64,000 nt of DNA from Lewinellaceae bacterium (GTDB lineage Bacteria > Bacteroidota > Bacteroidia > Chitinophagales > Saprospiraceae), in contig JACJYO010000002.1 of assembly GCA_020636075.1 (NCBI GenBank), forward strand, positions 434,001-498,000, given 5' to 3'. Every line of letters starts with the position of its first letter. Position 1 is the stretch's first letter. The translations under genes and the position numbers were made by a program. The notes under the pieces were generated by a model. The model had not been told where the DNA came from, ran no database searches, and saw nothing but the letters and a program-made list of their open reading frames with translations. This document shows positions 53,074 to 62,807 of this stretch, piece after piece.

Positions 53074-53664
53074 ATGCCCTTAGTTACGCCGCTCGCACCG
53101 GACCACAATGTTGAAGTAGCCAAACTGGCCGAATTTTTCAATGAAACCCTGGGATTTTGCCCAAATAGCGTACTCACCATGCAACGGCGGCCGGCCATTG
53201 CCACGGCATTTATCCAACTGAACAAGGCCGTGATGGCCAATGAAGGCCGCGTAACCAGTGCCCTGAAACGGCTCATTGGATATTTGGCCAGCATGACGGC
53301 CGGTTGCCGGTATTGTCAGGCGCATACCATCCGCGCTGCCGAACGCTATGGCGCTGAAGCGGAGCAACTGGAAAACATCTGGGCGTTTCGAACACATCCG
53401 GCGTTTTCGGAGGCCGAACGCGCGGCACTGGAATTTGCCATTGCAGCGTCAACTATCCCCAATAGCGTCGATGAGGCCGTTTCCCAAAACCTGCACCAGT
53501 ATTGGGATGAAGGGGAAATTGTGGAAATGCTGGGGGTAATTGCCCTCTTTGGCTACCTCAACCGCTGGAACGACAGCATGGGTACCACGCTTGAAGGTGC
53601 CGCGGAAGAAAGCGGCAAGCAATTTCTCGGCAAAAAAGGCTGGAACAGAGGTAAACACGTTTGA
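53074..53664 (+). CDS. Carboxymuconolactone decarboxylase / AhpD-like protein
   Basis: The 196-residue protein has the AhpD-type redox motif CRYCQAH (Cys78, Cys81, His84) inside the CMD fold, preceded by ALKRLIGYLASMTAGC. AhpD reduces peroxiredoxins in mycobacteria; many CMD proteins have unknown partners. The ATG at 53074 (MPLVTPLAPDHNVEV) is used; the longer frame upstream looks non-coding. It converges with the spermidine-synthase-like gene. Confidence 0.88.
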   Translation: MPLVTPLAPDHNVEVAKLAEFFNETLGFCPNSVLTMQRRPAIATAFIQLNKAVMANEGRVTSALKRLIGYLASMTAGCRYCQAHTIRAAERYGAEAEQLENIWAFRTHPAFSEAERAALEFAIAASTIPNSVDEAVSQNLHQYWDEGEIVEMLGVIALFGYLNRWNDSMGTTLEGAAEESGKQFLGKKGWNRGKHV

Positions 53665-53673
53665 AAAACAGCC

Positions 53674-54363
53674 CTACGCCCTTTGCCCTGCAACCTGTGG
53701 CTTTCGGGCAGTCAGCATCCAGTTGCCGCCGGTATCTATTTTCCAGCCATCGGGAAATGCTTTAAGAAACACCTCCTCAAAGAATCGACTGGTCTTCCGG
53801 ATATTCAGGGGGGAGTTGTACAACCGGTTATACATCAAAAGGCCGCCGGGGCTAAGCCGGGTGGCGCAGGTTTGTAAAAAATCAACAGTTTCAAACTGCA
53901 CGGGAGTCTGATCGTCTTCGAAAATATCCACCGCGATCAGATCAAACTGTTGCCGGGTAACGTCCAAAAAAACACCGGCATCCGCCGACACAATTTCAAT
54001 AGGACTGTTCAGACGCGGCAAGGTGTATTTTGAAGCCAATGCCGCCACCGTTTCGTCCCATTCCACACCGGTATAATGGTAAGCGCGGTCAAATATTTTT
54101 TCCAAAATAAAGGGCACACTGCCCAAGCCAAAGCCCAGCACCAGCACATTTTCAATTGATTCCTCATCCAGATCGATGGTTCCGAAGGCAATTGAAAAAT
54201 TGTGGTAGAGGTCATCCCAGGAATAAATGGCATTGCCGCTCAGCAACTGGAGGCGGCCGCGGTCAAGTACAACAGCCAGTTCGGGGTTTTGGTCCGAACT
54301 GGCTGTTTCCAGTGTCAGCGGGTATACCTGTGAAATCCACTTTTTCCAGAATGGAATATGCAT
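53674..54363 (-). CDS. Spermidine-synthase-like SAM-binding protein
   Basis: The 229-residue protein has the class I SAM fold of the spermidine synthase family: NVLVLGFGLGSVPFIL (glycine-rich loop), then a GVEWDETV acidic loop, IEIVSADAGVFL and FDLIAVDIFED. It is short and lacks the N-terminal beta-hairpin domain of true spermidine synthases, so it is better called a methyltransferase-like protein. The substrate is unknown. It lies between two convergent or unlinked genes. Confidence 0.8.
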   Translation of the reverse strand: MHIPFWKKWISQVYPLTLETASSDQNPELAVVLDRGRLQLLSGNAIYSWDDLYHNFSIAFGTIDLDEESIENVLVLGFGLGSVPFILEKIFDRAYHYTGVEWDETVAALASKYTLPRLNSPIEIVSADAGVFLDVTRQQFDLIAVDIFEDDQTPVQFETVDFLQTCATRLSPGGLLMYNRLYNSPLNIRKTSRFFEEVFLKAFPDGWKIDTGGNWMLTARKPQVAGQRA

Positions 54364-54443
54364 AGGACGACAGCAGCGATGGTCGTGGCAGGAACTGCTT
54401 TCACCACATGCCGGTCAACAGTTGCCGCCCTAACCCATTGAAT

Positions 54444-57400
54444 TTAATTGCTATTCTTTTTCTTTTTAAGCGGATTCCATTCTTCCAGTTTCTTCTTCAC
54501 ATCTTCCGTGGTCTTGTTTTGGTTCAGCACTTCGTCCACCTTTTTACCGGCTTCATCACCGACCTTTTTAGTAACCTCTTCATTAACCACTTTTCCGGCC
54601 TCCTGAACGGCTTTATCCTTTAACTCATCCACTTTTTGTGTGGCAACGGTTTTGGCAGAGTCCAGCGCCTTATCGGCTACGGCAGTCGCTTTTTCTTTGG
54701 CTTTTTCCAATTCTTTCGACGCAACCGCACGCAGCGAATCCTTGGCCTGATTCAATGTAGCCTTGGCCACATCCGATGCTTCCTCCTGAATGGTGCTTTC
54801 GCCATCGCTGGGCAAAATTTTGAAGCCCAGTTTCGGGTTTTTGATATTGCCGGTCAGATCGAAGCGGACATTGATAAATTCGCCTTGCGCTACGTTCACG
54901 CCAAATTTAGACGCTTCACCCGATAGCCATTTCAAACCGCTGTTTGCCGCGCTGCCCACGGCATTTTTCTCCAGGGCCTTGCGCGGCACTTTGGTCAGAA
55001 TTTGGTAGTTCATGTCCTGGTTCAAACCGTGCGAACCGCCGATCTTCATCGCTACATCCTTCATTTGAACATCGAAAGGTTTAACGATAACATTGCCGTC
55101 TTTTACTTCAAACCAGTTCCGGGTGTTTTGTAATTCCAGGCCGCTCAGATAGCTGACATTGAGTTTGCTTCCAATTTCGCTCAGTGGTTTAAAATTCCGC
55201 ACCATGGCATTAAGGGTTTCCAGAAAACCGGCCGCCGACAAGGTGGTAAAATCGGGAATCATGTCTTTGCCCAACAAGCCGCTCATGGAGAGCGTTGTAT
55301 TGAACTTGCCATCGATATACTGTGCGATGGGGGCAAGTGTTTGCACGGTCATGAAGTTTTCAAAAGCCGATTTGAAGCCCATGTCCATCATTGCCAGATT
55401 CACATCGAACATTGGTTTTGCCGGATTCTGGGTATTGTATTGTCCAGCAATTGCAACCTCGCCGCCAAGTACATTTGCGGTAAAATCATTGAGCCGCGCG
55501 GCAGCGTCCTTCACCACAATCTGGCCATCCAGATTCGTCAGGTCCATGTTGGTGTACCGGACTTTTGCGAAGTCGGCATTGATGGTCATGTCGATGTTTT
55601 CAGGGACAAGCATCACTGATTCAACCGGGGCCTCTTCCGTGGCAGGGGCGGATTCGGTCATAAACGGGTTGAGGTCAAAGTAGTTGGATTTCAGGTTAAC
55701 TACGCCGGAGAGCGTTCGGTTGTCGAAGAGGTAATCCCAGGCATTGAGAATACGGCCGTTTCCGCGGATATCACTTTCATCGATGGTCATTCCAAAATCA
55801 TCGAGCGCCATTTTGTTTGGTGTAAAATTGCCCTTGAGGCGCAGGTCTTTCATGTTGTAGTCTTCGTACACCATTTTCCCGATTTCGCCGTCGACCGTGA
55901 AATCCCAGCGGTCAAAAACCTGCTCAGTTGCTTCGGCACTTGCCGTCGGCACCTTGCCGTTGTCAGCGGCCGGTTCTTCCGTCATCCATTCGTTGGCATC
56001 AAAATAAGCCGAGCGCATTTGCAGGCTGCCCTTCATGGTATTTTTTGTGGAAAAGTAGGCGAGAATGTTATCGATACGGCCCGACGCACGGATATCGCTT
56101 TTGCCCAAACGCGCATCGAAGTTTTGCAACTCGACGAATTTGGGTGAAAGACTCGCGCTCAGGGCGTTGATTTTGACGGTTGGCATGCCTGTAGCCCGGT
56201 AATTCATGTTTTGAATATCAAAATTGCCAGCCATGTTCACCTGTTCGTATTGCCCGGCATCGATCTGATTCATGGAAGCTTTTGCCACAACATCTGCTTT
56301 GATCAGACCCGATAGTTCCTGTACGCCTTCCATGGGAAAAGCCTTGGAGAGTTCACCCATGTTGAGGGTACCTTTAATTTTTGTGTCGACCGTCGGGTTG
56401 GTTTCCGGTGTTTTCAAATTGAAATAACCCTCAATAGGGTTTGAGCCGATCCGCAGGGCAAAGCTGGGAATATTGACTGTCATGGCATTCAAGGAACTGG
56501 ACGGACTATTCACCGAGGCATCCACATTGATATTGCTGATACCCAGCGGCAAACTGGGGTATTTGACATTGCCATTGGCAATTTTCAAATCTATTTTGAA
56601 TGCCGGGTAAGTCGTTTCATTGTACTTGCCTTTCACCATACCGGCAAATTGCACCGTACCGTCGGCTTTCACCCCATCAAAATCCTGGGTGTAAGCGCCC
56701 GGAATGATCGACAGAAAGCTTTTGAAAGTGTTTTGCGGCGTGCCAAACTTCAGGTCCATCAGGTAATCCACATCGTTGGGCATTTGAAACCAGCCGTCCA
56801 CCATCATTTTCAGCGCATTAACCTGCAGATCGTTTTCTTTCAGGGTAAATTTCATGGCGCCCATATCGGCATTGATGGTCGCGTTCCAGTTGGCCTTTGC
56901 ATTGCGCAAATACTGCATGCCCTCGTAGTTCACCGAAAGTTTTTCCACGTCGGTTTTAGTCACCAGGTCATAAATATCGGCGTCGAATTCGCCGGAACCT
57001 TCGTGGTTGAGGCCGGTCAGTTCGGCGCGCATGTTGAGCGTACGATCGTCGTACAATACCGATCCGTTTGTGATGGCATAGCGCTCCAGCAGCATTTTTC
57101 CGCCAGCGGCGGGTTCGGCAGGTGCCGCTTCAGGTTCGGGCTTGGTAATGTCATAGTTGGCGCTTCCGTCTTCGAGCACGTACACTTTAATTACGGGCTC
57201 GGTCAGGTAAAAACCCTTAATCGTAATCTGATCGCCAAAAATGGCAGACCACAGGTCAATGGCCACGTCCATTTGTTTGCACTGGATCAGTTTTACATCT
57301 TCAAACGGACCGGTTCCGGTTATTTCAAGGCCTTGCAGGCCAATTGCCAACTGTGGAAAATGACGAAAAATGGAAAGGCTCACATCCTGAAAATCGAGCG

Positions 57401-57533
57401 TTGCCGTCAGGCTTTCATTGGCAGTTTGCTTAACCTGGGCAATAATTTCGTCTTTAAAAAAATAAGGTAATGCAGCCATGGCACCCACAAAAAGGACGAG
57501 TACAACGGCAATTCCAGCGAGAATTTTTTTCAT
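54444..57533 (-). CDS. AsmA-family envelope protein with charged C-terminal tail
   Basis: The 1029-residue protein starts with one membrane anchor (MKKILAGIAVVLVLFVGAMAAL) followed by an AsmA domain (DEIIAQVKQTANESLTATLDFQDVSL) and hundreds of residues of beta-rich repeats of the kind that form hydrophobic grooves in AsmA/TamB bridge proteins. AsmA family members are linked to outer-membrane lipid and protein homeostasis. The last about 110 residues are a Lys/Glu/Ala-rich helical region (ELEKAKEKATAVADKALDSA, and so on) that ends KKKKNSN; this is unusual and may form a coiled coil. The ATG at 57533 gives the signal anchor. A minus-strand -7 box lies at 57570-57577. Confidence 0.85.
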   Translation of the reverse strand: MKKILAGIAVVLVLFVGAMAALPYFFKDEIIAQVKQTANESLTATLDFQDVSLSIFRHFPQLAIGLQGLEITGTGPFEDVKLIQCKQMDVAIDLWSAIFGDQITIKGFYLTEPVIKVYVLEDGSANYDITKPEPEAAPAEPAAGGKMLLERYAITNGSVLYDDRTLNMRAELTGLNHEGSGEFDADIYDLVTKTDVEKLSVNYEGMQYLRNAKANWNATINADMGAMKFTLKENDLQVNALKMMVDGWFQMPNDVDYLMDLKFGTPQNTFKSFLSIIPGAYTQDFDGVKADGTVQFAGMVKGKYNETTYPAFKIDLKIANGNVKYPSLPLGISNINVDASVNSPSSSLNAMTVNIPSFALRIGSNPIEGYFNLKTPETNPTVDTKIKGTLNMGELSKAFPMEGVQELSGLIKADVVAKASMNQIDAGQYEQVNMAGNFDIQNMNYRATGMPTVKINALSASLSPKFVELQNFDARLGKSDIRASGRIDNILAYFSTKNTMKGSLQMRSAYFDANEWMTEEPAADNGKVPTASAEATEQVFDRWDFTVDGEIGKMVYEDYNMKDLRLKGNFTPNKMALDDFGMTIDESDIRGNGRILNAWDYLFDNRTLSGVVNLKSNYFDLNPFMTESAPATEEAPVESVMLVPENIDMTINADFAKVRYTNMDLTNLDGQIVVKDAAARLNDFTANVLGGEVAIAGQYNTQNPAKPMFDVNLAMMDMGFKSAFENFMTVQTLAPIAQYIDGKFNTTLSMSGLLGKDMIPDFTTLSAAGFLETLNAMVRNFKPLSEIGSKLNVSYLSGLELQNTRNWFEVKDGNVIVKPFDVQMKDVAMKIGGSHGLNQDMNYQILTKVPRKALEKNAVGSAANSGLKWLSGEASKFGVNVAQGEFINVRFDLTGNIKNPKLGFKILPSDGESTIQEEASDVAKATLNQAKDSLRAVASKELEKAKEKATAVADKALDSAKTVATQKVDELKDKAVQEAGKVVNEEVTKKVGDEAGKKVDEVLNQNKTTEDVKKKLEEWNPLKKKKNSN

Positions 57534-57569
57534 GGTATATGGATTCAAAAAGGTTGAGTCAAAGAAAAT

Positions 57570-57577
57570 CAAAAATA
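57570..57577 (-). promoter_or_regulatory. -7 promoter box for the AsmA gene
   Basis: On the minus strand this reads TATTTTTG, matching TAnnTTTG. It lies 36 nt before the ATG at 57533. No clear TTG element is seen at the usual spacing. Confidence 0.4.
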
Positions 57578-57627
57578 ACTGCTGCAAAGATGCAGTCTTG
57601 TTTTCTTTTACATAAACGTTTGATTCC

Positions 57628-57635
57628 TACTTTTG
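57628..57635 (+). promoter_or_regulatory. -7 promoter box for the RNase D-like gene
   Basis: TACTTTTG matches TAnnTTTG and ends only 4 nt before the ATG at 57640. The message should begin at or within the start codon region. A TTG at 57598-57600 is 27 nt upstream, longer than usual. Confidence 0.55.
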
Positions 57636-57639
57636 ACGC

Positions 57640-58806
57640 ATGAATTATCAGATACATTTTTTAGATAAACAGGCAGACTTTAATAAAGCGATGGAATCAG
57701 TAGCCCAAAGCGGCTGGATTGGCTTTGATACGGAGTTTGTAGGCGAAAAAACGTACGTTCCGATCTTGTGCCTGATTCAGGTGGTTACCGAAAAGGATAT
57801 TTACCTGATTGATACGCTCAGCATACCGGACCTGGACCCTTTCCTGGCCTTGCTCAGTGATCCGAATATACTGAAAATCACCCATGCCGGCGACAATGAC
57901 TACCGGTTATTGAACACGTTGTACGAAACTGTCCCGCAAAACACCTTTGACACGCAAATTGCGGCGGGTTTTGTCGGGTACAACTACCCCGCCGGATTTG
58001 GAAAAATCGTGGAGCGCGAATTGCGCATTACCCTCGCCAAAAGCCATACCGTTGCCAACTGGGAAGATCGCCCACTCGATCCCAAGGCCCTGGAATACGC
58101 CATTGAGGATGTAAAGTACCTACCTGCGCTCCACACAAAACTTACAGGCAAATTGCGCAAACTGGAGCGCGAAGCATGGGCCCGCGAGGAAAACAGAAAA
58201 TGGGAAACGGCAGATTGTTACTTCGTCGATCCGTACAAGGAAGTATTGGCCAACGATTACATTTATCAACTGGATTTCAAACGAAAAGTATTTCTGCTCC
58301 GGATTTTCAGCTGGCGGCGCGAAAAAGCGGCAACGCTGAACATTCCGAAAGAAGCCGTTTTGCAATCACGGCATATCAACACCGTTTTAAGGGCAATCAA
58401 AGACGGCCACCAGGCGTTTCGCGCCAACCGGACCATGCCGGAGGGCATCTGGCGGAAATACCTGCCGGAGTGGAAACAACTTTGGGAAACCAAACCACTC
58501 CAGGCTGAAATAGATTGGTTAAATGCCTTGCCCGCCGCAGTACCAGATGATCCAGATCTAGCTTGGTCTATGGAACTGGTTTACCACTTCGTCAAACACC
58601 AATGTTTGCAACACGAGATCAGTGCAGCACTCCTCTTGCCAAAGGGAGAATTTAACAAACTCAAGTCCGGCGGCGATTTCGATACTTCCTTGCTTAGCGG
58701 CTGGCGGGCTCAGCTCCTCGGGAAAAATCTGGTTAACTGGCTTTTGAAAAAAAGTAATGTCAACGTGGACTGGCAAGACAACGGTTGTTGGCTCACCATG
58801 GACTAA
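57640..58806 (+). CDS. RNase D-like 3'-5' exonuclease with HRDC domain
   Basis: The 388-residue protein has the DEDD exonuclease fold: GFDTEFVGEKTY (Asp30, Glu32), THAGDNDYRLL and a YAIEDVKYLPALH motif with Tyr, as in DEDDy enzymes. An HRDC-like helical part follows (about 215-300), then a C-terminal segment. RNase D trims the 3' ends of tRNA and other stable RNA. The promoter box ends 4 nt before the ATG. Its last 21 bases overlap the first in-frame ATG of the ABC protein frame, but that gene's real start lies downstream at 58818. Confidence 0.9.
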   Translation: MNYQIHFLDKQADFNKAMESVAQSGWIGFDTEFVGEKTYVPILCLIQVVTEKDIYLIDTLSIPDLDPFLALLSDPNILKITHAGDNDYRLLNTLYETVPQNTFDTQIAAGFVGYNYPAGFGKIVERELRITLAKSHTVANWEDRPLDPKALEYAIEDVKYLPALHTKLTGKLRKLEREAWAREENRKWETADCYFVDPYKEVLANDYIYQLDFKRKVFLLRIFSWRREKAATLNIPKEAVLQSRHINTVLRAIKDGHQAFRANRTMPEGIWRKYLPEWKQLWETKPLQAEIDWLNALPAAVPDDPDLAWSMELVYHFVKHQCLQHEISAALLLPKGEFNKLKSGGDFDTSLLSGWRAQLLGKNLVNWLLKKSNVNVDWQDNGCWLTMD

Positions 58807-58817
58807 GCGTACTGGTC

Positions 58818-60545
58818 ATGTTGCTGGAAATCAAAAATCTGAATATTCAATTTGAAACGCCTCATTCTGTTTCGCAGGCGGTCAAAGGGTTAAATCTGCA
58901 AATAAAGCCCGGGGAAACACTTGGCCTGGTTGGGGAATCCGGTTCGGGAAAATCCGTAACGGCACTTTCCATTATGCAGTTGCTGCCCCAAACGGCTAAA
59001 ATTTCCGGTGAAATTCTTTTTTCTTCTGAAAATAAAAACTCCAGTATTGAAGCATTCTCCAAGGTTGGCGAAGCTCCCGTTGATTTGTTGAAACTATCTC
59101 CGGGAAAGCTTCGAAATATACGGGGTTCCCGCATCGCAATGATCTTTCAGGAGCCCATGAGTGCACTTAATCCGGTTTTTCGCTGTGGTTATCAAATCAC
59201 CGAAACCATTCAACTGCATCAAAAAATTGCCGCATCTGAGGCGCGCGACCAAACGTACGCGCTCTTTGAAAAAGTCAAACTTGCGGATCCAAACCGCATC
59301 TTTCAAGCCTATCCGAGCCAGCTGAGCGGCGGCCAGAAGCAACGGGTAATGATCGCCATGGCCCTGTCCTGCAAGCCCGATTTATTGCTTGCCGATGAAC
59401 CGACCACAGCACTTGATGTTACCGTTCAACGGTCTATCCTCGACCTTTTGATTGAGTTGAAAGCAACGGAAAACTTATCCATGCTGTTCATCAGCCACGA
59501 CCTGGGAGTCATCGCTGAAATTGCCAACCGGGTCGGTGTGATGTCGGAAGGGGAATTAGTCGAGACCGGTTTGGTAAATCAGGTATTAAAAAATCCGCAG
59601 CACCCCTACACTAAGGGCCTGGTTGCATGCAGACCCTCGTTGAAGCAAAAGGTGCGACGACTTGCCACTATTGATGATTTTCTACAACAGCCGGAGTTCA
59701 AAACCATTCCAGTTACCAATGCCGAGATTAGCCGGCGCCGGAAAAACATTTACGGCCATTCACCGATTTTGGAAACAAAGGATTTGAGCGTTCGGTACCC
59801 GATCCAACGGCATTTTTGGGGTAGTCCGAGTCGTTGGCACCAGGCACTCGACAAGATCAGCCTGGAAGTATATCCTGGTGAAATATTCGGACTGGCCGGT
59901 GAATCAGGCTGCGGGAAAACGACATTGGGAAAAGTGATCAGCCGCCTGCTATCGGCCCAGGAAGGGTCTATTTGGTTTCGAAAACTAAACTTAAACGAAT
60001 TACCCGATGATGGTTTTCGTACGGTACGCCGCGAAATCCAGATGGTCTTTCAAGACCCCTACGCTTCGCTAAACCCGCGAATGACCGTAGGCGACGCTGT
60101 GCTCGAACCAATGACAGCCTACAAACTGGGCGCCTCCCGCCGGCAACGGGCCGACAAGGTGGTCGAACTACTGGAAACCGTAGGGCTCGAAGCTGACCAC
60201 GCCAAACGCTTTCCCCGGGCTTTTTCCGGCGGGCAGCGCCAACGCATTTGCCTGGCCCGGGCGCTTGCCTTGCAACCCAAGTTGCTGGTTTGTGATGAAA
60301 TTGTTTCCGCCCTGGATGTTTCCATACAGGCTACCATTTTGAATTTGCTGCTGGATTTGCAGGAAAAATTCGGGCTTACCCTGATTTTTATTTCCCACGA
60401 TCTTAGCGTAGTCCGGCAAATGTGCGACCGGGTGATGGTGATGAACCGGGGAAAAGTGGAAGCCATTGGACACCCGGAGACCTTGTTTGAGCACCCGCAA
60501 TCGCCCTATGTCCAAAGCCTGATCGATTCAATTCCAGGAAGTTAA
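58818..60545 (+). CDS. Oligopeptide-type ABC transporter, fused double ATPase
   Basis: The 575-residue protein is two ATPase domains of the Dpp/Opp (DppD-DppF) type in one chain. Domain one has Walker A GESGSGKS (39-46), signature LSGGQKQRV and Walker B LLADEP; domain two has Walker A GESGCGKT (361-368) and signature FSGGQRQRI. This is the layout of GsiA/YejF-type importers of peptides. No permease or binding protein gene is in the window. The ATG at 58818 ([12 protein letters not shown]) is the family start; it is 11 nt after the RNase D stop codon, so the two are probably co-transcribed. Confidence 0.93.
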   Translation: MLLEIKNLNIQFETPHSVSQAVKGLNLQIKPGETLGLVGESGSGKSVTALSIMQLLPQTAKISGEILFSSENKNSSIEAFSKVGEAPVDLLKLSPGKLRNIRGSRIAMIFQEPMSALNPVFRCGYQITETIQLHQKIAASEARDQTYALFEKVKLADPNRIFQAYPSQLSGGQKQRVMIAMALSCKPDLLLADEPTTALDVTVQRSILDLLIELKATENLSMLFISHDLGVIAEIANRVGVMSEGELVETGLVNQVLKNPQHPYTKGLVACRPSLKQKVRRLATIDDFLQQPEFKTIPVTNAEISRRRKNIYGHSPILETKDLSVRYPIQRHFWGSPSRWHQALDKISLEVYPGEIFGLAGESGCGKTTLGKVISRLLSAQEGSIWFRKLNLNELPDDGFRTVRREIQMVFQDPYASLNPRMTVGDAVLEPMTAYKLGASRRQRADKVVELLETVGLEADHAKRFPRAFSGGQRQRICLARALALQPKLLVCDEIVSALDVSIQATILNLLLDLQEKFGLTLIFISHDLSVVRQMCDRVMVMNRGKVEAIGHPETLFEHPQSPYVQSLIDSIPGS

Positions 60546-60552
60546 GCCAAAA

Positions 60553-60588
60553 AAAGAGCCATCCCGGATTTGGAATGGCTCTTCTGTT
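60553..60588. terminator. Terminator between the ABC gene and the T9SS cargo gene
   Basis: AGAGCCATCCC and GGAATGGCTCT pair with one mismatch. On the minus strand the hairpin is followed by a run of seven T, so it mainly terminates the minus-strand T9SS cargo gene; the plus-strand tail TTCTGTTG is weaker. Confidence 0.8.
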
Positions 60589-60624
60589 GTTAGCAGGTCG
60601 GGGAAATCTCCCGTATCTAACGGG

Positions 60625-62418
60625 TTAGTGACAAATCAAGACTTTCTCAACAGCAATCCCTTCGGGTGTCCGCACGGAAAGCAGGTACGTTCCGGAGGCC
60701 AGATTGCCGACGTTAAAGCGTACCTATCCGGATTCAAAATTAGTCAGGTGTTCAGACAGTTGCACCTGGCCAAGGCCGTTCATCAGGGATACCACAGCCG
60801 TATTGGTCGGTTTGCCAAAATCCAGGTTTACCCGCAACACATCCACGGCCGGATTGGGCAGCATTTCGATGTTTACATCCAGCTTGGCAACCGTTGTTTT
60901 AGTGGAATTGCCCGGATCAAAGCCATCCAGTTGAAGGCGAAGCGCATGAATGACGCCATTCCAACCCGGGCTCATTGTACCAATAAGTAAGCGGATTGTG
61001 GGGAAGTTCACATAGTTCTGCCCGGTATTGGGGCTTACGCTATAGCTGGGCATGATGCCCTTGCCTGCCGCGACACCATCATACGATAACGAGACGTAAT
61101 AAGGGTGGTTGGGTTTTAAATCAACCGAAAAAAGAGTGGGATCATTCAAACTGGCCAAAGGCACCGAAAACAAACTGTCGGCGCCTTCCGTGCCTTTGAT
61201 CTGATAAACGGTAAGCCCTACAAGGCCGGCCGCCAAATCATCAAAGGTGCCGGAATTGGGTGTGAATTCCCATACCCCATCATCATCTACATCGGCATCA
61301 TAGAGATAGACAAAAAGGTCATTTTCACCTTGTGAGGCATTTGGAGTGTATAATTCAGCAGCATTGCTCAGGCCGAAGGTTACGTATTTAGCCAGACCTC
61401 CGGATTCATTAGATAAAATGAGCGTTCCGTATTGCGTGAATAAACCGGCATTTGCAAAAAGATCGTCCCTGGAAGCTCCTCCGGGTTGAACCATCAGATT
61501 GTCATGCGCAAAGGTGTAATCTGTTTGTTCAAAGTAAGCGACCGTAGAATCTCTTTGTCCACCGGAATATACATCGTTGGAATAGGTAATCTTAAACTTA
61601 CCCGGAACGGCTGGTGGCACATAAGATGGAAAAAAGTAGATGAGATTATCAACACCCGATTCGGCAGAATCAACAATACGATCCAAAGTAACCATATTCC
61701 CATCCGGCTCTTCTACAACGGCCTTTAAACCCACATCATAAATAGTCGTTGGTTCCCGGTTAATAAATACCACCCCAATATGATCAAGCGTATCCACCTG
61801 AGAAACCGGCGTGGCGTAATGGTAGGCGGCAGTTGGGAAAATCATGGTGGGGAAACCAAAACAAACTTCCACCGTTCCACCGGCATCCAATATCCCGGAG
61901 ATTTCCTCTCCGGTTTGGCGTTGAATAAATACTGCAGGGATAGTAACGGAGTCTGCGTTCGTATTTCCCGACATACCACCAAAATAGGTTGTAGCATCAA
62001 AAAAAGCAGCACAAGGTTGGTCCAAACTGTTAGAATAGTGGTTCGTAACAATCACGGCCTTGGCGCCGGCTTTTTGGGCATTAAAGACCTTCTGACTAAA
62101 ATCACAATCGCCGCGACGAATCAAGGCAATTTTATCGGTAAGGCTCCCGGGGGTTAAGGCAGTGCAGCCCAACGAGTCGGGGCTAGCCCACACAACTTCT
62201 CCGCAAAGTTCTTCGGTGATTGCACCGCCAAACGAAGCTTCGATCCAGCCGCATTCGGTAAAGGTATTTTGCAAGAGTTGAGCAATACTTGGCGGGGAAA
62301 CGATTTCCATAACAAAACCGTTGTCAGTAGTTCCCTGCGCATTGGAGGTTTGAACAGCTGTTACCTGAAAACCAACAGTGCATAACAGCCCAAGCAGAAA
62401 CGTAAGGTTTCTTTTCAT
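60625..62418 (-). pseudogene. PA-domain secreted protein with T9SS sorting domain, interrupted by an in-frame TAG
   Basis: The gene has a signal peptide (MKRNLTFLLGLLCTVGF), a protease-associated (PA) domain (about residues 85-180, with TDKIALIRRGDCDFSQKVFNAQKAGAKAV), further beta domains, and a C-terminal T9SS type A sorting domain (from about 515, VNIEMLPNPAVDVLRVNLDFG). A TAG at 60724-60726 stops the frame after FESG. The same frame continues with VRFNVGNLASGTYLLSVRTP and ends EKVLICH at 60625, the rest of a normal sorting domain. The stop is therefore a point nonsense change. The truncated product would probably not be sorted to the surface. A terminator follows. Confidence 0.75.
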
Positions 62419-62807
62419 AACACAAGAGGATTTAAAAAATTAGAAAATGATCATCGGTAATAATACTCTATCAGGCTTCGGAGTATACCGAGGTCTTTCC
62501 TTGGGCATATTCGGTAAAAAGTTTACTGAATCTGGCTTAGTGTAGGTGGGAATTACAAATTTAAACTGCGACAGGACTGCCGCACGGTGGCAAAAGTACT
62601 TTTTTACGTTAAAAATTTACCGTCAGCCTATTTTTTTTCAACCGGCTACTTTGAAATGCAATCCCAATTCGGGCTATACGGTTCAATTAAAAACTTGGTC
62701 CGTTAACTTTTTATTTAAACCTTTATAAGGCTAATACGTCAAAGCCGGAAAATCGCCCAATAGCCTGTTTGCCCACTATTTCTTCACTCTAACAGACACC
62801 CGACTTC
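62419..62807. other. 389-nt AT-rich region between divergent genes
   Basis: This gap lies between the start of the T9SS cargo gene (minus) and the DUF1800 gene (plus). On the minus strand TAAATTTG (complement of 62556-62563) matches the -7 box and would give a leader of about 138 nt. I see no riboswitch, no tRNA and no open reading frame. A plus-strand promoter for DUF1800 is not obvious. Confidence 0.45.
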
